Positions 7,453-16,207 of a stretch of 64,000 nucleotides of DNA are shown here, in pieces. The stretch is from Maliibacterium massiliense (lineage in GTDB: Bacteria > Bacillota > Clostridia > Christensenellales > Maliibacteriaceae). The stretch covers positions 496,001-560,000 of the forward strand of contig NZ_LR026983.1 of the NCBI RefSeq assembly GCF_900604345.1, read 5' to 3'. The notes under the pieces are model-generated. The model had not been told where the DNA came from, searched no databases, and was given only the letters and a program-made list of their open reading frames with translations. The position numbers were made by a program, and so were the translations under genes. Positions within the stretch are counted from its first letter, which is position 1. The number at the start of each line of letters is the position of its first letter.

Positions 7453-9279
7453 TCATTCCTCTGCCACAAGCGTCTTGCCGGTGAGCCTGCGCTGGCTCTG
7501 CTCCTGGTACTGGTTGGTGTAGAGCGTGTAGTAGGCGCCCTTTTTACGCATCAGTTCGTCGTGGGTGCCCTGCTCCAGAATGGCGCCATCCTCAATGACC
7601 AAAATGCGGTCCGCGCCGCGAATGGTGGAGAGCCGGTGCGCAATGATAAAGCTGGTGCGCCCCGCAAGCAGCTTGCCGATGGCGCGCTGAATGAGCTGCT
7701 CTGCCTGGGTATCGATGGAGCTGGTCGCCTCGTCCAGCACAAAGATGCGCGGATCGGCCAGCACCGCCCGCGCAAAGGCGATCAGCTGCTTCTGGCCGGT
7801 GGAAAGGCGGTTGCCCCCCTCTCCCACTGGGCTTTCATACCCCTGCTCCAGCTGCAGGATAAAGTCATGCGCGTAAACCATGCGCGCGGCTTGCTCCACC
7901 ATAGCGTCGGTGGCGTCCAGGTTGCCGTAGCGGATGTTTTCGCGCACCGTGCCAGAGAACAGGTGCGGGTTCTGCAGTACATAGCCCAGGTTGGACTGCA
8001 GCCACAGCTGCGAACGCTCTCGGATGTCCACCCCGTCGATGAGGATGCGGCCCTGCTGCGGCTCGTAGAAACGGCCCAAAAGGTTTACGATGGTGCTCTT
8101 GCCCGCGCCCGTTTCGCCCACCAGCGCGATCTGCGCGCCCGGCGGCACGTCCAGGCTGAAATCACGCAGCACCGGCTCCCCCTGCTTGTAGCGGAAGGTG
8201 ACGCGCTCAAAGCGCACCGCCCCCTCGATGGCGGGCCAGTTTTCTTTTCTGGGCGCAAACGCGGTGCCGTAGCGCGCCTCGATGGCGGGGCTGTCCGCGA
8301 TCTCGGGCGGCATATTGATCAGTTCCACCACCCGCTCGGCCGCCGCCTGCGCGCTCTGCATCTCCGCGATGATGCGCGCCATCTGGTTGACGGGGTCGAA
8401 AAATCCCGTGGCATAGTTGATAAAGGAGGTCAGCGCACCGATGGTGATGGCGCCCGCCGCCGCCTGTGCGCCGCCCGTCCACAGGATCAGCGACACGCAG
8501 ATGCTGCCGATGACCATCACCACCGGCACATAGATGCTGGAAAATAGCGCCGAGCGCACCGAGGCGCGGCGCATCCGGCCCGTTATAAGGGAAAACGCCT
8601 CCAGGTTCTGCTCCTCGTACACCAGCGTTTTGGTAGTCTTCGCCCCCATAATGCCCTCGTTATACGCCGCGGCGATCTCGGCGTTGATGTGGCGCACCTT
8701 GCGCTGTGCGCGCAGGATGCGCCGCTGAAAGTAGATACTGATGAGCGCCAGCGGCGCAAGAGTGCCCAGCACGATCAGCCCCAGCTGCGCGTTGAGGCCC
8801 AGCATCACCGAGATCACGCCCACCATGTAGGCGACCGCCCACGCGCCGTCCACAAGGCTCCAGGCCAGCATCTCGCTCAGGCGCGCCACGTCGGGCAGCA
8901 TGCGCGACATGATCTGGCCGATGGGCGTGCGATCGTAGTAGGACAGCGAGAGCACCTGCAGCTTTTCAAACATCTTCTGGCGCATGTCGCGCGCCATGTA
9001 CAGCTCGATCTTGCCGCCAAAGCGCACAAAGAGCACCACGTTGAGCCCCTGCGCAAGCGCAAGGCCCATATAGAGCACGGCAAAGCCGGGCAGCGCCGAG
9101 AGCGCGCCCTGCATAATGTAATTGTCGATGGCATACATGGCAAGCAGCGGGAAGGCGATGTCGATGGCTGCGGTGAGCAGCATGGTGATGACAAGCCCGA
9201 CAACGTACCTGCCCTGGGGACGCATGTAGCCCAAAAGCGCGCGGTACAGCGCCCAGTTGACATGTTTTTTCGCGTTCAT
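7453..9279 (-). CDS. Heterodimeric ABC exporter subunit with canonical Walker B
   Basis: The 608-residue half-transporter has an N-terminal six-helix ABC exporter domain (about 1-320) and an ATPase domain with Walker A 'GETGAGKSTIVNLLGRFYEP', a non-standard signature 'LSTGQKQL', Walker B 'IFVLDEATSSIDTQ' with the catalytic Glu, and the H-loop 'IIAHRLSTI'. Its start overlaps the stop of the upstream partner in ATGA, so the two are translationally coupled. The pair resembles BmrCD or TM287/288-type multidrug or lipid exporters, where one composite ATP site is degenerate. Confidence 0.92.
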   Translation of the reverse strand: MNAKKHVNWALYRALLGYMRPQGRYVVGLVITMLLTAAIDIAFPLLAMYAIDNYIMQGALSALPGFAVLYMGLALAQGLNVVLFVRFGGKIELYMARDMRQKMFEKLQVLSLSYYDRTPIGQIMSRMLPDVARLSEMLAWSLVDGAWAVAYMVGVISVMLGLNAQLGLIVLGTLAPLALISIYFQRRILRAQRKVRHINAEIAAAYNEGIMGAKTTKTLVYEEQNLEAFSLITGRMRRASVRSALFSSIYVPVVMVIGSICVSLILWTGGAQAAAGAITIGALTSFINYATGFFDPVNQMARIIAEMQSAQAAAERVVELINMPPEIADSPAIEARYGTAFAPRKENWPAIEGAVRFERVTFRYKQGEPVLRDFSLDVPPGAQIALVGETGAGKSTIVNLLGRFYEPQQGRILIDGVDIRERSQLWLQSNLGYVLQNPHLFSGTVRENIRYGNLDATDAMVEQAARMVYAHDFILQLEQGYESPVGEGGNRLSTGQKQLIAFARAVLADPRIFVLDEATSSIDTQAEQLIQRAIGKLLAGRTSFIIAHRLSTIRGADRILVIEDGAILEQGTHDELMRKKGAYYTLYTNQYQEQSQRRLTGKTLVAEE

Positions 9280-11096
9280 GCGTCCGCCCCCCTTCGCACG
9301 TCCTCCTTCAGGGCGCTCTGCACCTGGTAGATATCGTGGAACAGCCCGCCCTGTTTGATCAAATCGTCGCACGTACCCTGCTGCGCCACGCGGCCCTTAT
9401 CCAGTACCACCACCCAATCCGCCTCCAGCAGCGTGGTGATACGGTGGGAGATGATGATGGTGGTGCGCTTGCCGCCGCGCTTAGCCAGCGCACGGCGAAT
9501 GGCCGCGTCGGTGCGGGTGTCCACTGCCGAGAGGGAGTCGTCAAAGATCAGGATGGGCGTGCGCCGCATCAGCGTGCGCGCGATGGCCACCCGCTGCTTC
9601 TGCCCGCCCGATAGCGTGATGCCCCGCTCGCCCACCATGGTATCGTAGCCTTTGGCAAAGGAGCGCGCCACATTGTGCAGCGCCGCAACGCGCGCTGCCT
9701 CGTGCACCTGCTGCGCGGGCGCGTCCGGACAGGTCAACGCAATGTTGTCGCGCAGCGAGCGCGCGTAGAGAAAGGGCTCCTGCAGGATCAGCCCCACCTT
9801 TTTGCGCAGCGCGCTGCGCGCAATGGTGTTGAGCTCCACGCCCCCCAGCGTGATGGATCCGGCCTGGTAATCGTACAGCCGGTCAAGCAGATGCACCAAT
9901 GTGGATTTCCCCGCGCCCGTGCTGCCCAGTATCGCCACAGTGGCTCCTTCGGGCACGGTAAAGGAGATGTCCCTCAGCACCGGATGGTCCGGCTCATAGC
10001 CAAAGGTGACGTTTTGCAGCACAATATCTCCCCGGGGCACCTCGCGCGTGCCCGCGTCGTCCTCCGGTGTCTGTACGAGGATATCGCGCAGACGCTCCCA
10101 AGAGACGCGCGCCTTGCCAAAGTCGGCCAACATGCGGCCCATCTGGCGCACCGGCCACACCAGCATATTGGCGTAGGTGACAAAGACGATCAGCTCGCCT
10201 ACCGAGAGCGCCCCCTGCACGCACTGGTAGGTGCCTGCCACCAGCGCAAGGCCCACCTGGATATAGCCCATGGCGTCGGTCATGCCCCAGTAGAGGGCCA
10301 TGGCGTTGTTGACGCGGTTGGCAAGGCGCGTCGCCTCCTGGTTGCGCGCGGTGTACTTGTCCAGCTCATAGCGCTGCCTGCCGAAGGCGCGCACCACGCG
10401 CACGCCCGAGAGGTTCTCCTGCAGCGTGGTGCTCATCATGCCCTCCGCCTCGTCCGCCATGCGGAAGCGCTTTTGCACCACGGCAAAGTAGATCAGGCTG
10501 ATCACCGCCACCAGAGGCACCAGGCTCATGGTCACCAGCGTCATGGGCGCGCTGATGGAGAGCATCAGCGCAAGGGAAAGCGCGATGAGCGACACCGCCC
10601 GGGCCATCTCCGGGATTTGGGTGGAGACGAACTTGCGCAGGATGTCCGCATCGGTGGTGCAGCGCTGGATGATCTCCCCCGCCTCGGCGCGCACATGGTA
10701 ACCGAAGGGCAGGCGCTGCAGGTGCGCAAGCAGCCTGTCGCGCAGCGTGCGCACAAAGCCCTCCGAGCCCGCCTGGGCTGCGAACGTGCGCAGAAAGCTG
10801 AACAGCGCGTTAAGCAGCGCCACCGCAAGTACCGCCAGCGCGCAGATCCACAGCTGCCGCACCAGCACGTCGCGCCCCCCCACCTGCGCAAAGAGCGCCT
10901 GCACCCAGCCGGGCGCCTCCAGCGGCAGCGTGCCGATGACCGAATCGACGATATTGCGGATGGCCAGCGGCAGCACCAACGCAAAAAGGGACGCAAGCAC
11001 AGAGGATGCCAGCGCCAGTGTAAACCAGCCGTATTGTCCCGCAAGCAGCGCGCGCAAGCTCCCGTCGTGCGGGCCGCGCCTTTTGTTGTGCGCCAT
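9276..11096 (-). CDS. Heterodimeric ABC exporter subunit with degenerate Walker B
   Basis: The 606-residue half-transporter precedes its partner in one operon. It has the membrane domain (about 1-330) and an ATPase domain with Walker A 'GSTGAGKSTLVHLLDRLYD', a canonical signature 'LSGGQKQRVAIA', but Walker B 'ILIFDDSLSAVDTRT', where Asp replaces the catalytic Glu. Together with LSTGQ in the partner this gives one degenerate and one normal ATP site, as known for heterodimeric exporters. The ATG at 11096 is preferred; a GTG at 11108 in the same frame is too close to its possible ribosome site. Confidence 0.92.
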   Translation of the reverse strand: MAHNKRRGPHDGSLRALLAGQYGWFTLALASSVLASLFALVLPLAIRNIVDSVIGTLPLEAPGWVQALFAQVGGRDVLVRQLWICALAVLAVALLNALFSFLRTFAAQAGSEGFVRTLRDRLLAHLQRLPFGYHVRAEAGEIIQRCTTDADILRKFVSTQIPEMARAVSLIALSLALMLSISAPMTLVTMSLVPLVAVISLIYFAVVQKRFRMADEAEGMMSTTLQENLSGVRVVRAFGRQRYELDKYTARNQEATRLANRVNNAMALYWGMTDAMGYIQVGLALVAGTYQCVQGALSVGELIVFVTYANMLVWPVRQMGRMLADFGKARVSWERLRDILVQTPEDDAGTREVPRGDIVLQNVTFGYEPDHPVLRDISFTVPEGATVAILGSTGAGKSTLVHLLDRLYDYQAGSITLGGVELNTIARSALRKKVGLILQEPFLYARSLRDNIALTCPDAPAQQVHEAARVAALHNVARSFAKGYDTMVGERGITLSGGQKQRVAIARTLMRRTPILIFDDSLSAVDTRTDAAIRRALAKRGGKRTTIIISHRITTLLEADWVVVLDKGRVAQQGTCDDLIKQGGLFHDIYQVQSALKEDVRRGADA

Positions 11097-11130
11097 AATA
11101 CCTGTCACACTCCATGGGTTCTTTCACAAT

Positions 11131-11169
11131 AAAAAAGTACCGCGCGCACAGGATGCAGGTGCGCGGTAC
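11131..11169 (-). terminator. Terminator of the orphan histidine kinase gene
   Basis: GTACCGCGCGCAC (11137-11149 on plus) pairs with GTGCGCGGTAC (11159-11169); read on the minus strand the hairpin is followed by six T residues. Confidence 0.85.
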
Positions 11170-11219
11170 CTCTATTATAGCATGCGCCGTATCCGCCCGC
11201 CACGGCTGGGACGCGCTTT

Positions 11220-12122
11220 TCAGCGCGCCTTGCCAAAGACCATGCCGCGCGCCATGGACACGCGCGTGTGGTCTATCGGCTGCGCGCTCGGCATCGCCAT
11301 CTCTCCAATGCGCCTGAGCGCGGGCACAAGCGGCAGTTTGACCGTAAAGCAGGTACCCTCCCCGGGCTTGCTCTCCACCAGAATCACGCCGCCGTGCGCC
11401 TCCACAAGCATTTTCACAAGCGCCAGGCCCAAGCCGGTGGAATGCCGCTTTTGTTCCTGCGTTTTGGGGCGCTGCACAAACGGCTCAAAAATGCTGTCCA
11501 GCTCCGCCTGTGTCATGCCGCATCCCGTATCGCGCACGGAAAAGATCGCATAAGATGCGTCGCGCGTCAGATGCACGCTGACACTGCCGCCCCTGCCCAC
11601 CGCTTTGCAGGCATTGGTGATCAGATTATCCGCCACGCGCTCGATGGCAAAGGCATCGCACTGCATACTGCAGGCGGGCGCATCGCTGGTAAAGTCCAGT
11701 GAAATCTCATCGCAGCCAGCGGATAGACGGATGTTGTCGCACACGTTTTTGAGCGTGGCGCACAGGTCCGTCTGCACCAGCTGCATCTGCAGCGCGTCAT
11801 GCTTGGCGCGTGCATTATCCAGCACATTGGTGCAGAGGTAATTGAGCCGCGTGGCATGGTAGCGCATCATGCGCAGGTAGGTCCCCAGCCCGGCGCAGAC
11901 CTGGTCTGCGTACTTGCATTGGATCAGGGCGCATGTGTTGCTGATGAGCGTGACGGGCGAGCGCATCTCGTGCGCCACGCAGGACAGCAGCATATCCATC
12001 CGCTCCTGCTGCCTGCACAGCCGCGCAATGCGGGCCTTGGCCCGCTGCAGGCAAACGCCCAGCACAACGCAGGCCGCCAGTAAAACACCCGCCAGAATCA
12101 TTGCCATACCAACCATACGCAT
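11220..12122 (-). CDS. Orphan membrane sensor histidine kinase
   Basis: The 300-residue protein has one N-terminal membrane helix (about residues 5-25) and no sizeable sensor domain. The H-box is 'VAHEMRSP' with the phospho-accepting His at 51. The HATPase domain shows the N-box 'NLITNACKAV', G1 'DTGCGM', F-box 'FEPF' and G2 'GLGLALVK'. No response regulator lies beside it. AGGAG is only 3 bases before the ATG at 12122; the ATG at 12116 has a better 9-base spacing and may be the true start. Two tandem promoters lie 390-430 bases upstream. In a spore-former, orphan kinases of this kind often feed Spo0A, but this is inference. Confidence 0.88.
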   Translation of the reverse strand: MRMVGMAMILAGVLLAACVVLGVCLQRAKARIARLCRQQERMDMLLSCVAHEMRSPVTLISNTCALIQCKYADQVCAGLGTYLRMMRYHATRLNYLCTNVLDNARAKHDALQMQLVQTDLCATLKNVCDNIRLSAGCDEISLDFTSDAPACSMQCDAFAIERVADNLITNACKAVGRGGSVSVHLTRDASYAIFSVRDTGCGMTQAELDSIFEPFVQRPKTQEQKRHSTGLGLALVKMLVEAHGGVILVESKPGEGTCFTVKLPLVPALRRIGEMAMPSAQPIDHTRVSMARGMVFGKAR

Positions 12123-12334
12123 TCTCTCCTATTTCGACGCTTTCCTCTTTTGTCAAATGCTACTCGCTGTTACATATCTGCAGAATTTCTACAGGAATTT
12201 TCGTTTGCTGCAATTTCGCCAGAGAATATTCCCACGTATGCAGCATACACACTTCCTCATGGGTAGTTGTATGCACCCGGATGTCGATTTATACAGGGAT
12301 CTTCCCGCAAATCTACAGGAAGTATGAATAAATA

Positions 12335-12343
12335 TGCTATAAT
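12335..12343 (+). promoter_or_regulatory. Extended -10 promoter of a candidate small RNA
   Basis: TGCTATAAT matches the extended -10 (TGnTATAAT) perfectly. No good -35 is present, as is common for extended -10 promoters. The predicted start is near 12350. Confidence 0.5.
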
Positions 12344-12349
12344 GTCTCT

Positions 12350-12434
12350 GCTAAGGCAAAAAACTTGCGCCTTAATCCTGCTTTTCCGTGCGAAAATGCC
12401 ACATGAATTCCGTCAGTGGTATTTTCATTTTTCC
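12350..12434 (+). ncRNA. Candidate small RNA of about 85 nucleotides with own promoter and terminator
   Basis: Between an extended -10 element and an intrinsic terminator lies a short transcript with no open reading frame. It contains a 5' stem TAAGGC/GCCTTA (12352-12374) and the terminator hairpin GAAAATGCCAC/GTGGTATTTTC (12392-12426) followed by ATTTTTCC. The hairpin extends inward by TGA/TCA with one bulged A. It lies antisense to the long predicted leader of the histidine kinase gene. I do not recognise a known RNA family. No plus-strand gene follows, so a leader attenuator is less likely. Confidence 0.42.
12392..12434 (+). terminator. Intrinsic terminator of the candidate small RNA
   Basis: An 11-base-pair stem (one G-U pair) with an inner 3-base extension is followed by ATTTTTCC on the plus strand. 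On the minus strand no T-run follows, so it acts in one direction only. Confidence 0.7.
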
Positions 12435-12509
12435 ATATTATGAACGATTGCGCATACGCTCCTGACGCAATCCACGCTTTATCCGCCTCCCGTACAGACT
12501 TTCGATGCT

Positions 12510-12552
12510 AGTGTATCTGATTGAACTATATTTTGCAAGATACATATTGCAA
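12510..12552 (-). promoter_or_regulatory. Two overlapping minus-strand promoters, probably for the histidine kinase
   Basis: The first is TTGCAA (12552-12547), 16 bases, TATAGT (12530-12525). The second is TTGCAA (12538-12533), 17 bases, TACACT (12515-12510). Both point towards the kinase gene and imply a leader of about 380-400 bases. The rest of the gap 12123-12651 is AT-rich and holds the candidate small RNA and a GATTGCG/CGCAATC inverted repeat at 12446-12472. Confidence 0.5.
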
Positions 12553-12651
12553 TTTTTCGTTCATTCGTTGCAATAAGACACGATTTGTAATTCTATTCGT
12601 TTTTTTGCAAGGTCATACAAAAATACATCCAACGCGACGCAAAAAGGCACA

Positions 12652-12683
12652 AAAAAACGCGCCCGCATAACGCGGCGCGCGTC
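12652..12683 (-). terminator. Terminator of the SRP RNA gene
   Basis: On the minus strand GCGCGCCGCG, a short loop and TGCGGGCGCG form a strong hairpin followed by seven T residues. Confidence 0.85.
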
Positions 12684-12685
12684 TT

Positions 12686-12955
12686 ATTTTGGATTGCCGT
12701 GCACCCAGCCTGGATACATCCGCACAGGCGGTATGCATGCGATCGGACTCCGGCCAGGCGCTCCTGCGGCACACGCCCACACACGCTTACTGCTGCTTCC
12801 TTCCGGACCTGACAGGGTTCACGCAGCAACGTTGCACAGGACCCAACCTTCGACGTCTTTTCGCATGCTCCAAACCCCACACAGCTGCACCGCGGACTGG
12901 GAATTCAACCCCGCTGTAGCGGATTGCGGGTTACAAGGCACCGCTAACTCCCCAT
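12686..12955 (-). ncRNA. ffs: Signal recognition particle RNA, large (Alu-containing) bacterial type
   Basis: On the minus strand the core helix 8 motif 'CAGGTCCGGAAGGAAGCAGC' with its GGAA tetraloop is exact (around 12790-12812). The 5' part reads GGGGAGTTAGCGGTG and 'CTTGTAACCCGCAATCCGC', the hallmark of the Alu domain of long Firmicutes SRP RNAs. The 3' part ends in 'GGCTGGGTGCACGGCAA' before a terminator. The RNA forms the scaffold for Ffh in co-translational membrane targeting. The exact ends are estimated to within about 10 bases. Confidence 0.93.
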
Positions 12956-13012
12956 CTAGCACGGCAAATTGGATATGCATGCTTCTGTCCCTTATGGGAC
13001 GTGATATATATT

Positions 13013-13939
13013 TTACAGCAATTGCTTCGGGTATGCAAGCGCGTTTTCGCCTTCCTCCCGCGCCATGCGCGCAAGGGACCAGCGGGCGCAGTCCGCGGTG
13101 CGCGCAGCGGGATCGCACGCCGCCGCCGCAAGCAGGGCGCGCAGATGCGCGTCCGCCCCAGGCATGTGCCCCGCCGCCAGCGCGGCCAGCGGGCGCAGCT
13201 TGTTTCTCCGCGCGTAATTGGCGCCAATCACTTGGGCAAGCGCCCGGTAAAACGCGCCGTCCGCCGCAAGCAGCGTATCCGCACGCCAGCATGCACCTTC
13301 CTCTGTATCGTAGGCGTGCGCGGGCACACGCGCGTTTTTCGGGCATGCCTGCTGGCAATCCTCGCAGCCCAGCAGCCGCACGCCCATCTTTTCCCGCACT
13401 TCCTCCGGCATGCCCTGCGGATGCTCCATCCACTGCCGCAGGCATCGTTTACGGTTTACATTCCCTGTGCCTGTCAGCGCCCCCATGGGGCAGGCGTCCA
13501 CACAGGCGCGGCAATTCCCGCAGTCGCTCTTCTCCGGCTGCAGCGGCGCATCAACCGGCCAGTCCGCATCCAGCTGCACCACCGCGGCCACCATAAAGCT
13601 GCCCAGCACAGGATGGTGAATCAGGCTGTTTTTTCCATACAACCCCCAGCCCGCGCGGTACATCGCGTCCTTGATATCCGCTCGAGGATGCGCAAGCGCG
13701 CGCACACCCGCCTCGCTAGCGCGCGCTGCAAGCGCGCGCGCTGCATGGTAACTCGCGTTGGATGCGCGGTAATAGTCCGATACAAACACCTGCCCCGTCC
13801 CCGGCTGCGCGGTGCGCCTACAGGGCATGGCCAGCACCGCCCACACGCCCGCCCCCGCAGGTTGCGGCGCGCACAGCCGCACGCCGTAAAAACCGGCCTC
13901 CCGCGCCCAGCGCGCAAAGGTTGCATCATCCAGCGGCAT
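13013..13939 (-). CDS. QueG-like double 4Fe-4S cluster protein (epoxyqueuosine reductase family)
   Basis: The 308-residue protein keeps the C-terminal ferredoxin-like part of QueG: 'CGNCRACVDACP' and 'LLGCEDCQQACPKN' (about residues 165-225), and 'YGKNSLIHHPVLGSF' in the corrinoid-binding half. QueG makes queuosine from epoxyqueuosine in tRNA using cobalamin. This copy is shorter than the usual 370-390 residues, has a reduced N-terminal part, and the conserved Asp of the VDSAP-type motif appears replaced (HPRADIKD), so full QueG activity is doubtful. The start at 13939 has GAGG 9 bases upstream; an ATG at 13945 is too close to it. Confidence 0.75.
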   Translation of the reverse strand: MPLDDATFARWAREAGFYGVRLCAPQPAGAGVWAVLAMPCRRTAQPGTGQVFVSDYYRASNASYHAARALAARASEAGVRALAHPRADIKDAMYRAGWGLYGKNSLIHHPVLGSFMVAAVVQLDADWPVDAPLQPEKSDCGNCRACVDACPMGALTGTGNVNRKRCLRQWMEHPQGMPEEVREKMGVRLLGCEDCQQACPKNARVPAHAYDTEEGACWRADTLLAADGAFYRALAQVIGANYARRNKLRPLAALAAGHMPGADAHLRALLAAAACDPAARTADCARWSLARMAREEGENALAYPKQLL

Positions 13940-13957
13940 TTTCATCCACCTCGCGCC

Positions 13958-15478
13958 TTACTTTTGATGCATGCTGCACAGGCCGCGCAGCATATCCATG
14001 TCCACGCCCTCGCCCAGCAGCAGGCCCTGCGCGCCGGTGACCAGGCGAGCTTCATCCGATGCAGGAACAAGCAGCACCTGTCCCTGCTGTGTGTACACCT
14101 GCCAGGTGATGGGCCGGTCCTTGCCCAGCGTCCCCTTGAGCGTGACGCCCGTGTCCGTGCCCCGAACGTCAACCACCTGTGCGCCCGCAAGCAGGTTTAC
14201 AAATCTCGTCACGCCGCGGCTGTCCGCCGCGACATCCTTTTTTCCCAGATCGAGCACGAGCGCGCGCAGGCCCGTGCGCAGCGTCTCCACCCACGCCGCG
14301 TCCAGCGTGCGGGTTGCCATCCCCGCCTCCAGGCCCTGCCACAGCGCCGCGTGGCCGAACGCAGCCTGCCACACTGCCACGCCCGCCATGCGGTACTGGG
14401 CAAACAGCGCGGTCTTGCGCTGCATGGACACCCCATCCTCAAACCAGATGCGGTGGCGCAGGCCCAGGTTGCTATCAAATTCCACGTATCCCACGCCCTG
14501 CACCTCGTCCCTGCCCAGGGTGACAACGCCTGTGGCAGTCACTGTCTGTCCCGCGTTGTCCACGTAGCTGCCCGTTCCGGCCAACTGCTGCAGCTGCGCG
14601 TAGGAGATGGAGAGCGTGCCGTTGTCCTGGCTTTCATCCAGCCAAACTGGCGCGTCCTCCCCTGCGGAGAAGCGGTATTCCCGCCCGTAGAAGGGAACGC
14701 CCAGCAGCACCTTGTCCGAGGGCACCATCGAGAGCAACTTCTGCAGGCGTGCCACCACCCAGTCCTGCGCGGCCACAGGCCCCTCCCCGCTGGATGCGGT
14801 GTGCTGGTCATAGGCCATCACGCACAGCAAATCCGCCGCCTGGGCCAGCGCCGCGTGGTCGTAGCACTGGTACCAGTTGCCGCTGGTATCCCCATCCAGC
14901 GGCACGGTGACGCACACCGACACGACGGTTTCCGCCGGCAGCGCTTGCTTGAGCTCCTGCACAAAGCCCGTAAAATCCGCCTTGTGCGCGGGGTTCATCT
15001 TTTCAAAATCCAAATTGATGCCATCGAGCGCGTAATTGCGCACGTAGTCCTGCATCTTCTGTATAAAATCCGCGCGCAGCGCCGCATCGTGGATCACCTG
15101 CTCGGAGAGCTCCGGCGTCATGCTCACCACCGTGCCCCACACCTGCATGTTATCCTGGTGCGCCTGAGCCACATACGCGGCAAGATCTGCCTGCAGGCCC
15201 ATTTGGGCGATGGTCTGCACGCGCGCCTGCCCCTCCACATTGCCCACATAAAACCAGGTGGGCGCCAGGGTGTTGACCGCGCCCGCGGGCCGCTTGTACT
15301 GGCGCGGGCGGTACAGCCACGTCAGCACCGTGGGCTCCTTGACCGCCTCCTGCGCGATATTGTCCATAAAAAGCAGCTTCTCCGCATCGTACTGCCAACC
15401 GTCGCCGCGCGCGCAGCCCGCCAGCATCAATACCAGAGACAAAACTACCGCCAATGCCTTTGCCTTGTTGGAACGCAT
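13958..15478 (-). CDS. Glycoside hydrolase family 18 lipoprotein
   Basis: The 506-residue protein starts MRSNKAKALAVVLSLVLMLAGC, a lipoprotein signal with lipobox LAGC at about 19-22. A GH18 barrel follows (about 45-390) with the catalytic motif 'LDGINLDFEKM', where the last Glu is the expected proton donor, and 'VLLGVPFYGREY' further on. The C-terminal 120 residues are not recognised. The family cleaves GlcNAc polymers; in spore-formers such proteins (YaaH/YdhD-like) act on cell wall or cortex, but no LysM is present here. AGGAGG before the ATG at 15478 fixes the start. Confidence 0.88.
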   Translation of the reverse strand: MRSNKAKALAVVLSLVLMLAGCARGDGWQYDAEKLLFMDNIAQEAVKEPTVLTWLYRPRQYKRPAGAVNTLAPTWFYVGNVEGQARVQTIAQMGLQADLAAYVAQAHQDNMQVWGTVVSMTPELSEQVIHDAALRADFIQKMQDYVRNYALDGINLDFEKMNPAHKADFTGFVQELKQALPAETVVSVCVTVPLDGDTSGNWYQCYDHAALAQAADLLCVMAYDQHTASSGEGPVAAQDWVVARLQKLLSMVPSDKVLLGVPFYGREYRFSAGEDAPVWLDESQDNGTLSISYAQLQQLAGTGSYVDNAGQTVTATGVVTLGRDEVQGVGYVEFDSNLGLRHRIWFEDGVSMQRKTALFAQYRMAGVAVWQAAFGHAALWQGLEAGMATRTLDAAWVETLRTGLRALVLDLGKKDVAADSRGVTRFVNLLAGAQVVDVRGTDTGVTLKGTLGKDRPITWQVYTQQGQVLLVPASDEARLVTGAQGLLLGEGVDMDMLRGLCSMHQK

Positions 15479-15504
15479 GCCAACCTCCTGCCTTTGATCG
15501 CCGC

Positions 15505-15554
15505 AAAAAAGGCGGCCCACCTCACTCCCCTTGCGGGTGCGGGTGTGCCGCCTT
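15505..15554 (-). terminator. Terminator of the V-ATPase operon
   Basis: AAGGCGGC and GCCGCCTT arms (with inner CAC/GTG pairs) flank a GC-rich loop; on the minus strand the hairpin ends in six T residues just after atpD. Confidence 0.75.
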
Positions 15555-15568
15555 ATTATACCACACTT

Positions 15569-16207
15569 CTACATATCGCGCTGGGCAATCATATCCTTTA
15601 CCTTCATCAGGCGGGTGAGGCTGGCGCGCTCGTTTTCGTCCAGCTTCATGGTGATCTGGCGCGCGGTGGCTTCCAGATCGGGGATCATCACGTGCTCCAG
15701 GGCGTTGACGCGCCTGCGGGTCTTCTCAATCTCATCGGCCAGCAGGTTGCAGGTCTTTTCGATCTGCGCGAGCTCTACCAGCTTGGGCATCAGCTCCGCC
15801 AGCGTGGCGATGGCGCCATCCAGCTCCGCGGATGTGAACGCAAAGCCGTACGGATAGGCAGTAGCCGCCTCGCTGGATTTCTTCACCTCGAGCACGGGCG
15901 TATCCACGCTCATGATATTGCGTTTTCTCACATCCAGCGTCATGGTGCGCGTGGGCACCATCAGCGCCTGCTCCAGCACCTCATCGGGCATCACGGAGCG
16001 GGCCAGCGTAAACCCCTGCAGCGCCTCGGCGAGCGATTCCTCCACCTCCATGCGCAGCTGCTGGTTGCGGCGGATGAACGCCACAAAACGGCGCATCATC
16101 TCATCGCGCTTGTCTTTGAGCAGCTTATGCCCGCGGCGCGCCGTCACCAGCCGGCGCTTGATGCGCGTCAGCTCCATGCGCGTCGGGTTGACCTGGGTGG
16201 CGGCCAT
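15569..16207 (-). CDS. atpD: V-type ATP synthase subunit D
   Basis: The 212-residue product starts MAATQVNPTRMELTRIKRRL and keeps the subunit D pattern 'ARRGHKLLKDKRDEMMRRF' with long coiled coils at both ends. It forms the central rotor shaft inside the A3B3 head together with F. It is the last gene of the operon and its ATG directly follows the stop of atpB. Length is normal for the family. Confidence 0.97.
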   Translation of the reverse strand: MAATQVNPTRMELTRIKRRLVTARRGHKLLKDKRDEMMRRFVAFIRRNQQLRMEVEESLAEALQGFTLARSVMPDEVLEQALMVPTRTMTLDVRKRNIMSVDTPVLEVKKSSEAATAYPYGFAFTSAELDGAIATLAELMPKLVELAQIEKTCNLLADEIEKTRRRVNALEHVMIPDLEATARQITMKLDENERASLTRLMKVKDMIAQRDM

